A stretch of DNA of 52,500 bases. It comes from Symbiodinium natans (taxonomy: Eukaryota; Sar; Dinophyceae; Suessiales; Symbiodiniaceae). A program made the position numbers and the translations under genes. Every line of letters begins with the position of its first letter. The first letter of the stretch is position 1. Below are positions 36,852 to 47,355 of the stretch, in pieces. The DNA lies in assembly GCA_905221605.1 (NCBI GenBank), contig CAJNDS010002327.1, positions 405,497 through 457,996 on the forward strand. The letters are read 5' to 3'. Under the pieces are notes generated by a model that was given only the letters and a program-made list of their open reading frames with translations, was not told the origin of the DNA and did no database searches.

Positions 36852-36922
36852 ACCTGGGCTTCACAGCAGTGAGGTCTCAGTGAGGTCTCAGGAAGCGCAG
36901 GAAAAAAGGGGTTGACAGCTCA

Positions 36923-38928
36923 ATGCAGGCGCCCCCAGCGCTTGCCGTTTACAAAGAGGCGCCCTCTTTGGGTGGCAGTGTTGGGCTTCTGGCAGGACAG
37001 ATTCTAGGGCTGGCGGTGTTGTTGCCGCCCTTTGCATGCCTGCTGCCCTTTTCCATGTTGGGCCGCATCCTCTTCGGTCCGGACCCCACGTCACCGAGAA
37101 TCTCCCTTGTGTGGCTCCTGATGCGCCGGGCCCTCTTCGACCCAGTGGTCAGAAACGAGCGGGGAATTGTAACCCGGGCCCGAACCGCCCTGAGCATCCT
37201 GATGATCTCCATGCGGTCCCACTCACTTTGGGCCTGCTGCTGGTATCTGGATGAACTCTACGGCTGCTTTGGGGGCTGGAAATCGCAACAGGTCACACGA
37301 CCCGTTTTCCTCATCTCCAACGCAAGGACTGGGTCGAGTGAGTTTGGCGAGAGGCTCTGCACAGCCGGAAAGCACCTCATTGGGCCAAACTCGCTGCAGT
37401 GCCTCATGCCCTATACTTGGGTTTGGCGACTTGCACGCGGCGTCTTCCGCGAGGCCAAGGAAGAGGACATTGCAGTGAAAATGCGCGAAGGATATCAGAA
37501 GAAGTTCCCTGAAATGTTCAAGCGCCACCCCCTGCAACCTTTTTCTCCGGACACCTTCGAAGTCGCCCAAAACATGACCTCCCTCACCTTCGGCTACCTG
37601 AACCTGCTCGCCGGGCCCAACGTCCCTCCTTACGGGGCCGACCCCGACAAGGCGCACCTCGCCTCCGACGTGAGGCAACTCTGCCGCTGCGTGGATGCCC
37701 TTCTGAAGAAAACTCTGCACTTCTACGGGCGAAAGGTGGGACGCAGACAAAAGTCCCATCTACACCCCCAGGGCAGGGCTATGCAGGGCTTGTCAGGGCT
37801 CTTATATGCAGGGCCTTTATCAGGTTTGGGGGGTCCCAAGGTCTTGAACCCATTTCATCCCAAACAGGTAAAATCAGGTAAACATTTTATGAAACATGTT
37901 TTTTCTCTCATTTTTTCGCACCTGCGCCTTTTCCCTGCTCCGCTTCTCACGCACGCAAGGAGCGGCCCTTTCTAAAGGGGCACTTCATCCACGCGGCTGA
38001 GACGCTTGCAGCACAGTACCCTGGTGCCCTCTTCGTCGACGTGGTGCGGGAGATTGAGCCGATGCTCCGCTCACAAATCAACTTCGTCCATGTGCTTCCC
38101 TGTTGGGAGGAGCATGGGAAGCAGGTTTTTTTGAGCAGTATGTAGCCCCTTGGACGGCAGTGTCCTTCCAGAAAGTGAAAGGGATAAAGGGGCTGTTGCG
38201 CAGGAGCTCGGGGTGCAGAGCGTGCCGTGGGCGTGGCTCCGGGACCACCTCCTCCGTGCAAACATCGACTACTGTCAACAAGAGATAGCCTTCTTCAAGG
38301 AATCCGTCCTGCGAGAAAGGCGAATCGTTCTGAGGTTCGAGGACACTTGGACCCTGCCCGTAAACCCCTCAACTCCTTCGTGACTGTAACATTCGGCGTG
38401 CCAGGATCTGGCAACGTCATACTCGTAGCAAAGACAAACATGAGATCCGACAGGTTGTGGGTTTTGCGCGGGCGGTGTCCGAAGAGATGTATGCAGTTTG
38501 GCAAGGCTTCCCATTGTTGCATACTCTGTAACCTAGGTGCCCAATCCTGTCAACTTGCTTGTTCTACTGCCTGATGATGTCAGAGCAGGATTTGTGCAGC
38601 GTTTCGATTGACACCCCCTTGCACCCTCTCCAGGTTTAGGGCTTGGAGGTCTTTGCTGGCAGCTCGTTTTGGTGGTGGTAGTCGGCAGAAAAAAGAGGCA
38701 TTCAGGGGCCTGGTGAGCCTTAATTCGCCCGGGCAGCTGTTCGATTTGAATTTATATATGTATACACACACATATAGTTTTTTAATATAATCAATATATA
38801 AGAGTATAACCTATTACAACATAATGTAATATCATATAATGTAATGTAATATTGTATTTTATCTAGGTTTTGTGCTAGTTGTGTTTTGTTATTTTGTCTT
38901 ATCTTAGATTATATTGTATCATCTTGTA

Positions 38929-38974
<46 letters not shown>

Positions 38975-39958
38975 ATTGCATATAGTATGATATGAAATGA
39001 CGATATGATATGATTCTGATCTAATATGATATTTTATACTGTTACAAACTACATTATAACAGAATCTAGTAATTTGATTCTGCTATGTTGTATTATTTTG
39101 AATAGCACTATATCATATCATAGCATATCATATCATATCATCTCATATCATATCATACCATATAACGCAATATAATGGAATATTTTGTAATGATATGACA
39201 TATAAAATTACATAATCTGGCTGATATGATATGCTACGAGATGGCACAGTATAGTATAATATGAAACCGTATAGTGTAACATCGCATGTCATGGCATGGT
39301 ATGATTTAGTATGATAAAATTCTTATTTTTTAAAAATATAACATATTAATCATATTATGACGTATAATAGAAAATACTAATTGCAGCATACTATGTTATA
39401 TTGCAGTAATTACATGTAATGCAATTTACTATAACATAATACAATGCAGAAAGAATATAATATCATGTAATATAATGTAATATAGTTGTTGTAATATAGT
39501 TTCTGAAGCTTCGACCTTCGGCCCCAAACCAGAGACCCATGTCAGCCCCCGACCCTGCAACAGGACTGCGTGAAGGATCCTACTGGCTCCCTGCAGCAAG
39601 TGTTCGAAGCCGCTGGAATCGAGGTACTGCCGGAAGAGCTCTCGCAAGCAACAGGGAACGAACAATGGTAAGTTTCGGCCTACTGCAGCCACATGCAGCC
39701 ACTGTTTTTGGTATGTTTTTCTAACTTGCAGCTTTGTTTATTGACTTGACATCATTGGTCATGCGCTGGAGTTCTGTCTACGTCTTGATTGACACTTGTT
39801 TCACACGAAATCACCTGCAGGCAGCAACACGGAGTGCAGGTGCCAAGAGCGACAGGAACTATGACATCGATGTCTCTTTGGATCAGCTCCAGATCCCTGC
39901 AGGGTACCTCGCGAGCACCTTCAATGAATGGAGGCAGAAGATGGACAAGGACTCTTAA
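36923..39958 (+). CDS. Sulfotransferase family protein (5 exons)
   Basis: Transfers a sulfuryl group from PAPS to an unknown acceptor. Exon 1 (36923-37735, 271 codons) starts 42 nt after an in-frame stop. It carries a hydrophobic amino-terminal segment (residues about 20-50), suggesting a membrane-anchored or secretory-pathway enzyme, and the PAPS 5'-phosphosulfate loop PVFLISNARTGSS at about residue 127. Exon 2 (37960-38124 or slightly shorter) gives KGHFIHAAETLAAQYPGALF and the R...S 3'-phosphate region VVREIEPMLRS. Exon 3 (38161-38359) ends RRIVLRFEDTWTLP. Exon 4 (39546 or 39564 to 39667) gives DPTGSLQQVFEAAGIEVLPE, and exon 5 (about 39821-39958) gives LDQLQIPAGYLASTFNEWRQ before TAA. This order fits Sulfotransfer_3-type enzymes. 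The exon 2/3 junction (possibly a GC donor at 38112) and the exon 5 start are uncertain. Intron 3 (38360 to about 39563) contains extremely AT-rich DNA. Confidence 0.75.
38745..39495. repeat. Extremely AT-rich low-complexity block inside a sulfotransferase intron
   Basis: About 750 bp composed of ATAT/TATC/TAATAT motifs, including an AT run (38930-38971) and repeated CATATCATAT (39110-39165). The base composition is sharply different from flanking GC-rich exons. Confidence 0.85.
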
Positions 39959-40063
39959 GTGGCACAGATTAACATCGTCAGTGAGGCGTGAATCCGTGCC
40001 CCACCGATTAAACCCAAAGAACCCAAAGGCTTGAGCTTTGTTTCTGTCATCAAAGAAGCTGCG

Positions 40064-40093
40064 CAGTGTGTGTGTGTGTGTGCGCGCGCATGT
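40064..40093. repeat. GT/GC microsatellite
   Basis: Alternating GT followed by GCGC between the sulfotransferase and AMP-binding genes. Confidence 0.9.
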
Positions 40094-40312
40094 GCGACAA
40101 TGCTGCACATGTTCCGGGATGGAAGCATTCATGTTGGCAGAGTTGGAGCCTAGAAAAGCGTGCGCTTTGAGATCTCCCCGATGTTCTCTTCGGCTCAAAG
40201 CTTGGCACAGCCTGCTTCAAGCTCAGAGGCCATAGGGCCACATAGGTCCCAGCGGCAGGGCTAGAGACTTCTTATATACCCCTTTAGGCGTGGACGCCCT
40301 CTCGGGTGCCTC

Positions 40313-42934
40313 ATGTCGACAGCGGGAGAAGTGGAAGCCCTGTCTGGGATCTTCTCGTCATCTTGGGATCCCAGACCGATTTTGGAGTTGGATTCGAAGG
40401 CGCATGTGGCCCGGAGCTTGGAGACTCAGGGGTCGCAGCGCCCTGATGCCACGGCCCTGCGGTCCCATGGCTATGGCATGAAAGAGCTGGCGGCCCAAGA
40501 CACCTCCTTCATGGCACTTAGACGGGCGTCTTACTTCGTGGCGAACCTTCTGGCGCAACATGGCCTACGGAAGGGCGATGTGGTCTTCTTACTGGGCATG
40601 AACTCCCGAGAAACCGTTGCAGTCATGTATGGTGCCTGGTATTTGGGATGCGTTACGGCGTTGCTACTGCCGTGGCACAAGGATCGGAGGGTACTTCTGA
40701 GAACCACACAAGCCAAAGCCGTGGTATGCCCCAGTGCCTACTACCAGGATATTCTGCACGAAATCGATGATAGCTCCTATGTGAAGCTTCTTCTGCTGAC
40801 CAACACCGACATGCCTTGGCAGGGATTACCCGCAAGCGTGAAGGACGAACTTCCGAAGCTCATCCAGACAATTTCATACAACCTGCAAGATCTGGACAGC
40901 CAGCCGTTCGAACCAACAGGCTGGAGACCTTTTGCAGCTGAACCCGAAACCCTAAACCCTGACATAGCATCAGCCTTGAGGACAAGACTCCTTTTGGGTG
41001 GAAAGATACGATTTCGAGCAGGCCGAGGCCCTGAGCGAGGATGCCAAGAACAGTTTGGGACCTGGCTTTCTAGGGGTACGTCGGGGTAAGGAAGATTCCA
41101 AGATGGCGTACTGTAGGGGGGGGAGACATGGGCATGAGCGGCATGAGCGGCATGAGGCTAGATGCAGCAGGCCTCAGCAATTGTTGATGCCACTTGTTGA
41201 CGACACGCTCCGCGCCAAGGTTTCGATACCACTTCAGGCTCAGACGATGCGATTCTTGTGTTTACCTCAGGCACGACCGGCAGACCCAAACCTATTGTGC
41301 ACCGGCACATCAACATCCTGGTGACCTTTATGCACTTCCAGCTCTCTTGTTTTTGTTCGGTTGTTCAGATGTTCAGATGTTGCTCTCTTTTCTGTCACAA
41401 GCCCTCTTATGGTATCCTTAAGGCTTTGGTGGCTGAGCAGTTTGCGCGAGACGTGTTAGACCTGCAGCCCACAGACGTAATTCTTCCCTGGGAGACGCTT
41501 GACACGAGACTGCCAGGGCTTCGGGTATAGGGTCCAAACTGTCCCGGTCTGTTCTTGCATGGAGACTCGGAGAGCAGAAGTGCACGGTGCAAGATGGCGA
41601 GGAGGAGCGGGCGCATGCTAGTACCGCTATTAGTTTCATGCTCTTCAGAATTTCGGATTTCTGTGCCGAGGATGGTTAGCAGCTGCTATTCGTGCACAGT
41701 GGCTGTGATTACTCCGCTGTATTTTGGATCCACGGTGTATCTGGACTACTCTGAGCCCACATGTCACATCAGGGTCCTCAGTGCAACTCAGTTCTGCAAA
41801 GCCGGCGCCACAATCTACGCCGCAGTCCCGGACTTTGTCAAGAACCTGGCGCAGCGCGTGCACGACAAGGAAGAAGGCCTGGCCGAGAGCTTGAAGCCGC
41901 TCCGCAAGATCCTCACCGTCGGGGACCAACTTCCCAAGGCCACGCTCCTGAACTTCATCCATGAACCTGGGTCATTGAGTCATAGTTGGGTATGTAACTT
42001 GGGTAACATTTTTACATTGTTTCTGGCAGTTTATGGATACTTAAACGCAACAAGGAATAACAGTGATCTTTTGAAGACTATCCCATGAATGAACTAGGAA
42101 CTTCCCCACATCGACGTGTGCAATTGCTACGGCAGCTCCGAGATGCTCTGCGTCATCGGCGGCACGGAAAGCGAGTCCAAGTACTCCGGGCAGTTGTTGC
42201 GGGGTCTCGAGGCTTGTGTCAGGAACCCGGTCGAGCACAAAGGGGACGGCACAGAAAGGGCCTCCTTCTCTGGGGAGCTCCTGGTCAGGAGCACGAACCC
42301 GGAGGTCTTCCCTCACTTTCCGGCGCTCCGAAACGCCGAAACCAGAGAGCGCTTCCAGAGACCGAGCGAAGGGCACGAAGGGCAAGGTCGGAGCTGGTAC
42401 TGCACAGGTGACAAAGCCTTGGTCGAACAGGATGCCAGCGGAACCTGGTGGTACCGCTTCCTTGGCCGATTCAATCTGGTCATCGTGCCTGATCTTGATC
42501 AAATCTATGGCGGTGCCCGGGACCTCTTAGTGGAAGATGTTCAGAGGTGTGACGTGGCGGACAAGCTGTTGCTCAACGTCGGCCTCTACGCAAAACCTTT
42601 TGACGCATCCGGCCAGGTCCTAGCCAGTGCGATCCTTCCATGCACGGTGTCCAGCCAATATGTTTTCCTGGTGCTCGTCACAGAAGCCTTCTCCTCTTCT
42701 CAGCCACCAGCACAGAAAGACTTGGAAGGCTGGTATGCGGCTACAGCTTCTGGCATGTCTGAAGAGAAGCTGCCACTGGTGTTCATCCCCGAGAGGAATG
42801 TCCCACGTCAGCCTCCGTTGAACAAGCTGAAGACCGGAGAAGCCCTCAAGCAAATGGAACACTGGATGAGTGACAATGACATCAAAGAGCTGTCTCCTAC
42901 CATTTGTGTGAAGATGTCTGCTTCCTTGTGGTGA
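40313..42934 (+). CDS. AMP-binding (adenylate-forming) enzyme, acyl-CoA synthetase-like (about 6 exons)
   Basis: Activates a carboxylic acid with ATP as an acyl-adenylate; the acid is unknown. Exon 1 (40313 to about 40919-40940) has the amino-terminal subdomain (GLRKGDVVFLLGMNSRETVA). Exon 2 (40981-41085) joins exon 3 (41220 to about 41340) through a GT-AG intron with matching phase. Exon 3 holds the nucleotide-binding motif LVFTSGTTGRPKP followed by IVHRHINILVTF. Exon 4 begins near 41423 (VAEQFARDVLDLQPTDVILP). Exon 5, to about 41962, gives TPLYFGSTVYLDYSEP and GATIYAAVPDFVKNLAQ. Exon 6 (about 42100-42934) has CNCYGSSEML (A5), YCTGDKALVEQ (A7), LGRFNLVIV (A8 region) and near the end NKLKTGEALKQM, in the position of the catalytic-lysine A10 motif. 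No carrier or reductase domain follows, so it is a stand-alone ligase. Exon 4/5 borders are unresolved; the intron after exon 1 contains AAACCCTAAACCCT. Confidence 0.8.
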
Positions 42935-43022
42935 GAATGCGTGGCAAGTGCGGCAAGCATAAGCCTTTTCTCTAAGCATCCGGAAAAAAGGGAACTGGGC
43001 TGCCCTTTTCGTGTAGCGTCTG

Positions 43023-45017
43023 ATGGGCATCGGGATGCACAGGACCTTTTTGGCTCAACAGATAGCTGTCTCACGACGTGTCAAGAGGTCTTTAAAAAAA
43101 TCCTCTTCTCTCATGATGCCCGATGAAAGGCCTCAAGAGGCACTGCCATGGGATGGCGGTGTGCAGGCCAGCACCGACCTGAAGGCACATGTTTTCAAGT
43201 GTTTCCAAGTGTCTCTTGCTCAGTCTTGCTCGCTGCGCGCTGCTGCGTGTGACCGTGTGGTACTGGTGGAGGTTTAGTGTTGAGGGTTCAGGGTTTAGGG
43301 CAGCCTGAAAGGACTACTGGTATGTTGTGTCTACCACGGCTGAGCTTTCCGCTGATCGGCCTCACAGTGTACGTCTGCTGGGGGAGCCCCTGGCTTTGTT
43401 TCGTGATGCTGGTGGGGTTGCACGGGCTTTCTCAGACAGATGCCCGCACAAGAGTGTGAAACTCTCAGACGGTAGATTGAAGAACGGTACTTTGGAATGC
43501 TTCTACCACGGTTGGCGCTTCGACAGTGAGTCTGGAGCGATTGCGCACGTCCCTTCTCTGCCCCAGGACTGTGCACTCCCAAAGCAGTGTGTAAAGACCT
43601 TTCCTTGTGTGGAGAAAGATGAGTTGATCTGGGTTTACCCTGGCAACCTAGCAGATGCAGATCCAGCGAAAATTCCAACAAAGCCGGTCAAGACGGACTA
43701 CAGGCAAAGGGGATATTGGCGAGTGGAGACAATGATCGATCTTCCATGCGACCACTCTTTCTTCGTGGAGAATTTGATGGACATGGCCCATACCCCTTGG
43801 GCCCATGATGGTGTTTTCAACATGCGCAGCGACGCCATGCCCTTGGTCCCGAAGTGGTACATGACCCCCACTGGGATGTATGGCTTCCTCGAGGTGAGGC
43901 GAGAGTCTATACACCTCTAGACCGCAACCCCGAACCCTAAACTCTGAACCCTAAACCCTAACCCTGAACCCCAAACCCTAACACCTGAACCCTGAACCCT
44001 AAACCCTAAACCCTGAACCCGAAACTGGAGGAGTACCGAACTCATGGCCAGCTAAAAACTCTGTCCTTCGAGTGGCTCGCGCCCTGCAACAACGAGATTT
44101 CCGTCCGCAAGAAAGGCGACTTACCATTGCTTCCTGGGGCTTAGGGTAAGGGATCAGGGGTTATGGGGTTTAGGGTTGTGTTAGTACAGACCTACGCAAT
44201 GCCTTCATTCCCTACTATCACACAGCAAGGTGAGAGCTGGCACGCGCACCTTTTCTTCTACAACACGCCCACGGCACCAGGGCAGATGCTCTACTGACAG
44301 GGGAGTGTCGTCAGTAATATTACAGTTTAGGGTTCCTCTTATATAAGTACACTATGAGATTCCCCAAAACCCTATTTTGATTCTGCAGGCCCCTAAATTT
44401 GGACCCTACTTGTTCAGATTCAGGAAAACCCCCAGATAGGCTTACGATTCGATGTTCACGCGTTTCGGCACAGTAGACGACAGCACAGGATGAGGCACAC
44501 ATTCGTCGTGTACAGGAACGTCGACCGCTTTCTTCAGTACATCCCGAAGTGTTTGCAACCTCCGTTTGAGTTGTTTATCATCCACGGCGACACGGTTGCG
44601 ATGCTCTCGCAGGCCAGGAACATGAGGGAAGGCTGTCCGCACATTACGGTAGCGACTCCGAGCGACGAGATGGCCATAAAGTACCGCAAGTGGTACTCGA
44701 AGGCTTTTGTAGAAAAGGCCCCATGGTGGAGGGGCTGGGATGGAAAGCTGGACATTGAAGATCTGGCAACATCTGCCATGGAAACATGTTTACCTCAATT
44801 CGGCCGCGGCGTCTATGAAAGGGCAGCCGCCAGCACGAACTCCAGCACCAACGCGGAGCACATTGTGACCATGTGGAAGGTCCAGCGCCGCCATCGGAAG
44901 CCTCTCGGCTTCGAGCAGCCCTCCTCCCTGCCCTTGGCCATGGTCCTCGGCCTCGCCGGTCTCGGTCTCGGCATCGGTCTTTCTGCTGGCTTTCTGGCTG
45001 CAAAGCGGCACCCATGA
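43023..45017 (+). CDS. Rieske non-haem iron oxygenase, pheophorbide a oxygenase-like (5 exons)
   Basis: Exons 43023-43208, 43312-43893, 44031-44138, 44190-44281 and 44489-45017 join in phase with GT, GT, GC and GC donors to give about 498 residues. A basic amino-terminal leader (RTFLAQQIAVSRRVKRSLKK) looks like an organelle presequence. DYWYVVSTTAEL begins the Rieske domain; the [2Fe-2S] ligands are C106, H108 (CPHKS) and C125, H128 (CFYHGW), 16 residues apart. The mononuclear iron motif ENLMDMAHTPWAH supplies N216, D219, H222 and H227. The carboxy half has NTPTAPG, FIIHGDTVAMLSQARN and DEMAIKYRKWYS, as in the PaO/PTC52/Tic55 group, and a single membrane helix (LAMVLGLAGLGLGIGLSAGF) close to the end. 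I do not see the CxxC pair found near the carboxy terminus of plant members. A plastid-membrane oxygenase acting on a chlorophyll derivative is the likely role; substrate is inferred. Confidence 0.85.
43045..43059 (+). other. Relict spliced-leader-like sequence in the first Rieske exon
   Basis: CCTTTTTGGCTCAAC matches 13 of 15 bases of the 3' part of the dinoflagellate spliced leader (CCATTTTGGCTCAAG). If genuine, it is a genomic remnant of a trans-spliced mRNA that was copied back into DNA, and translation might then start at one of the ATGs at about 43113-43118 rather than at 43023. Confidence 0.5.
43920..44022. repeat. Telomere-like CCCTAAA tract within a Rieske intron
   Basis: About fourteen AACCCTAAACCCTGAACCC-like units fill most of the 43894-44030 intron. 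TTTAGGG-type units also occur in the 43209-43311 and 44139-44189 introns. Confidence 0.85.
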
Positions 45018-45511
45018 TTGCAGTGAAGATATCTGCATGATTTGACATCGTGCGGCACTGCGGCACAGCCGCCTTTTTGATTCGCACAGGTGTGTGCACC
45101 AGTCGTGTCAGGCTTTAGAGGTGTGCAGTGTGCGTCATGAGATCATGTGCACTTGCTGCAGCACCATCAGGTGGTGAGTCTGCACAGCGCTCCAGTCTGC
45201 AGTAGCATGTTCCAGCCATTGAACTTGCTGCGGACGGGGCAGCGAGCTTGACAGGACCCGTTTCGCTTGACACGCTGCTCAAATGTGCACGGGCGGTGTG
45301 GACTGTGCCTCCAACATGCTTCTCATATCTGCATCGCTCGCTTTCGCTCGGCGTTCTGAAGTTCCAGTGCGTGACTCCGATGCCTGCTTGCAGTAAACCT
45401 TTGCAAAAGCCTCGCTGGAGGCTTGCATATGCCCGCTGGCAGCTGCTTTGAGTCCTGTTTGTCGATCTGCAGCTGTTTTACTCAACAGCAACAACCGAAC
45501 CCCTTTCCATC
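45018..45511. other. Intergenic spacer with a possible relict spliced leader
   Basis: No coding signal. Just before the transporter ATG, about 45470-45488 reads GCTGTTTTACTCAACAG, resembling the spliced-leader 3' part (GCCATTTTGGCTCAAG) with one base missing and a few substitutions. It shares CTCAACAG with the Rieske site. Confidence 0.35.
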
Positions 45512-47176
45512 ATGCTCCGCGCATTCCAAGTTCTCTTTGCTGCAAGCAGTGGTTGGCTGAATGTAGCAGGTGCGGAGTGCGAGATCGAGCTTCAGCAAAG
45601 TGGTTTCTTGCAGGTGTCTTCTGTTCTGAACGTGACGGAGGATGTCAAGCCGCGAGACTTAGCATCGGCAAAGGGACTCCCGCAGACAGCGTCGCAGACA
45701 GCGTATCGTTTTTCCGAGCTCTATGCCGCGCAGCTCCTGGCTTTGTGCAAGACTTACAAGAGCGCCATTTTGGGGGTCAGATCCAGCACCGAGGTCACCG
45801 AGGTCCCGTTGAGACACGAGATACCGGACTGGCTGGGGAATTGTGGCACAAGCGCCTTGGTCTTGGGCTACATCCTCCTGTTGCTTGAAGGATCCAGGCT
45901 CTTGATATGGCAGACGTCATCTCTTTCGTCTTGGTTTCAAGCAAATGACGAGGCTGCGTCCGGCACGTCCGACACTTCTGACACGTCGACAAAGCGGCTA
46001 TACCCGATCCTCCTGCTTTCCTTCAGTGCCTTCGCGATGATGTGCGAGACGAGCTACCTCTTGAACTTGCCGGAGATGGCAGCAGACCTGGGCTGCTCGG
46101 ACAATTTGGTGGCAATCACTGTCGCTGCAAACTGGATCATGAAAGGCCTTACGGCGTCCTTGTTGGGCCCTTTGTCAGACAAAGTCGGCCGCAAGCCGAT
46201 CATGGTGGGGTGCACCATTCTCCTGATTATCACACCCTTTGCCTGTGCTGCTGCCCAGAACGTTTGGTACTTCCTGGCCGCGCGACTGCTCCAGGGTGTG
46301 GGAGAAGGTGCTGACGCCGTGGTCAACGCATTAGTGCGTGATGTTTACAGTGACTTGGGTGAGCGGTTGCAGATTATGGGAAAAATCCAGGCTACGTTGT
46401 TCATCTCGCCGCTCATTGCGCCCTTGCTGGGCGCTCTTGGAGCCGTCATTGGCTGGCGCACTGTCTTTTACATTTTCGTGGTGTGGGGCATCATCAACCT
46501 GCAGCTCGCATGCTATGTCATTGTCCACACGCATCGTGTGGAGACTTCGCTCAGCGAACACCTAAACGAGGCTCGGAAGATGCTCAGCAACAAGCCTTTG
46601 CTTGGGCTGCTGAGCGTTCTCGTCGTCACGTGGAGCTTGAAACAAGGATCCATTACCGCCTTGCCCTTTATATTGGAGGAGACCTTTGGTCTCAATGAAA
46701 TCCGATCTGCCGTCTTCCTGATCGCGCTGCCCTTCTTGACGGCAACGGGCATCATCTTAGCGACCCAGCTGAGCCGGTTTTACGCTCCGGTAGAAGTCAT
46801 CGCCTTCACCACACGCCTGGCCTTCTTGCTGGCGATCCTTTTCCTGGTTTTTGCCCTTTTCTTGGCGAACTCCGTGTGGGGCTTGATGGTGCCATTGTAC
46901 TTGTCAGCCTCCATCAACATGGCCAGCAACGTGATCGCCACGACCCTCTTCATGGAACCCACCAAGGAACACGCGGGTGCGGCGGGTGGCGTGCTCAGCT
47001 CCGTCCGCGAGATCTCTGGAGGTGTCTTCTCGCTCTTCGTGGGGCAGCTAGCCATCGCCACTAACTCAAGGGGGCTCTTGTGCTTCAACGGCTCTTGCAT
47101 GGCAGCAATGGTTTGTTTCTTCTGGTTCGCCTTCGGCAGTGATCCCCCGAAGTGGGCCCTCACGGATGGCAAGTAG
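45512..47176 (+). CDS. Major facilitator superfamily transporter, DHA1 / Bcr-CflA-like, intronless
   Basis: A single uninterrupted frame of 554 codons. Residues 1-21 look like a signal peptide, followed by a roughly 85-residue hydrophilic stretch, a membrane helix (about 113-133, SALVLGYILLLLEGSRLLIW) and a Ser/Thr/Asp-rich linker. The MFS core starts at about residue 162: LPEMAADLG after TM1, the motif A loop GPLSDKVGRKPIM at about 219-231, then RLLQGVGEGADAVV and LVRDV in the TM4 region, and about twelve helices in all ending near SDPPKW. Drug:H+ antiporter-type members export small molecules. The substrate here is unknown, and the amino-terminal extension is not part of standard family members. 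Unlike its neighbours it has no introns, and a spliced-leader-like remnant lies about 25 bases upstream, which together suggest an mRNA-derived copy. Confidence 0.85.
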   Translation: MLRAFQVLFAASSGWLNVAGAECEIELQQSGFLQVSSVLNVTEDVKPRDLASAKGLPQTASQTAYRFSELYAAQLLALCKTYKSAILGVRSSTEVTEVPLRHEIPDWLGNCGTSALVLGYILLLLEGSRLLIWQTSSLSSWFQANDEAASGTSDTSDTSTKRLYPILLLSFSAFAMMCETSYLLNLPEMAADLGCSDNLVAITVAANWIMKGLTASLLGPLSDKVGRKPIMVGCTILLIITPFACAAAQNVWYFLAARLLQGVGEGADAVVNALVRDVYSDLGERLQIMGKIQATLFISPLIAPLLGALGAVIGWRTVFYIFVVWGIINLQLACYVIVHTHRVETSLSEHLNEARKMLSNKPLLGLLSVLVVTWSLKQGSITALPFILEETFGLNEIRSAVFLIALPFLTATGIILATQLSRFYAPVEVIAFTTRLAFLLAILFLVFALFLANSVWGLMVPLYLSASINMASNVIATTLFMEPTKEHAGAAGGVLSSVREISGGVFSLFVGQLAIATNSRGLLCFNGSCMAAMVCFFWFAFGSDPPKWALTDGK

Positions 47177-47355
47177 TCCTGAGGTTCCTGGCACCTTGTT
47201 CGGAGATCCGTAAGGAGGTCCACCCGTCGAGGAATGAGAAAGCAGTGTCCCCCCCCTGCATCTGCTTCTCAGTGGTTTACATGACGGTGGTTTCTTGCTT
47301 GCCTTGCAACAGTTGGGCAGTGATGCAGTTGTGTGAGCAGCCGTTTGAAAGTGAG

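Noticed and set aside
36923-45017. Sulfotransferase plus Rieske oxygenase suggested a saxitoxin-type cluster
   Set aside because: The oxygenase carries pheophorbide a oxygenase-type motifs rather than those of the saxitoxin tailoring enzymes as far as I can judge. No amidinotransferase, polyketide synthase-like starter or other hallmark is present, and the sulfotransferase is of a broad family.
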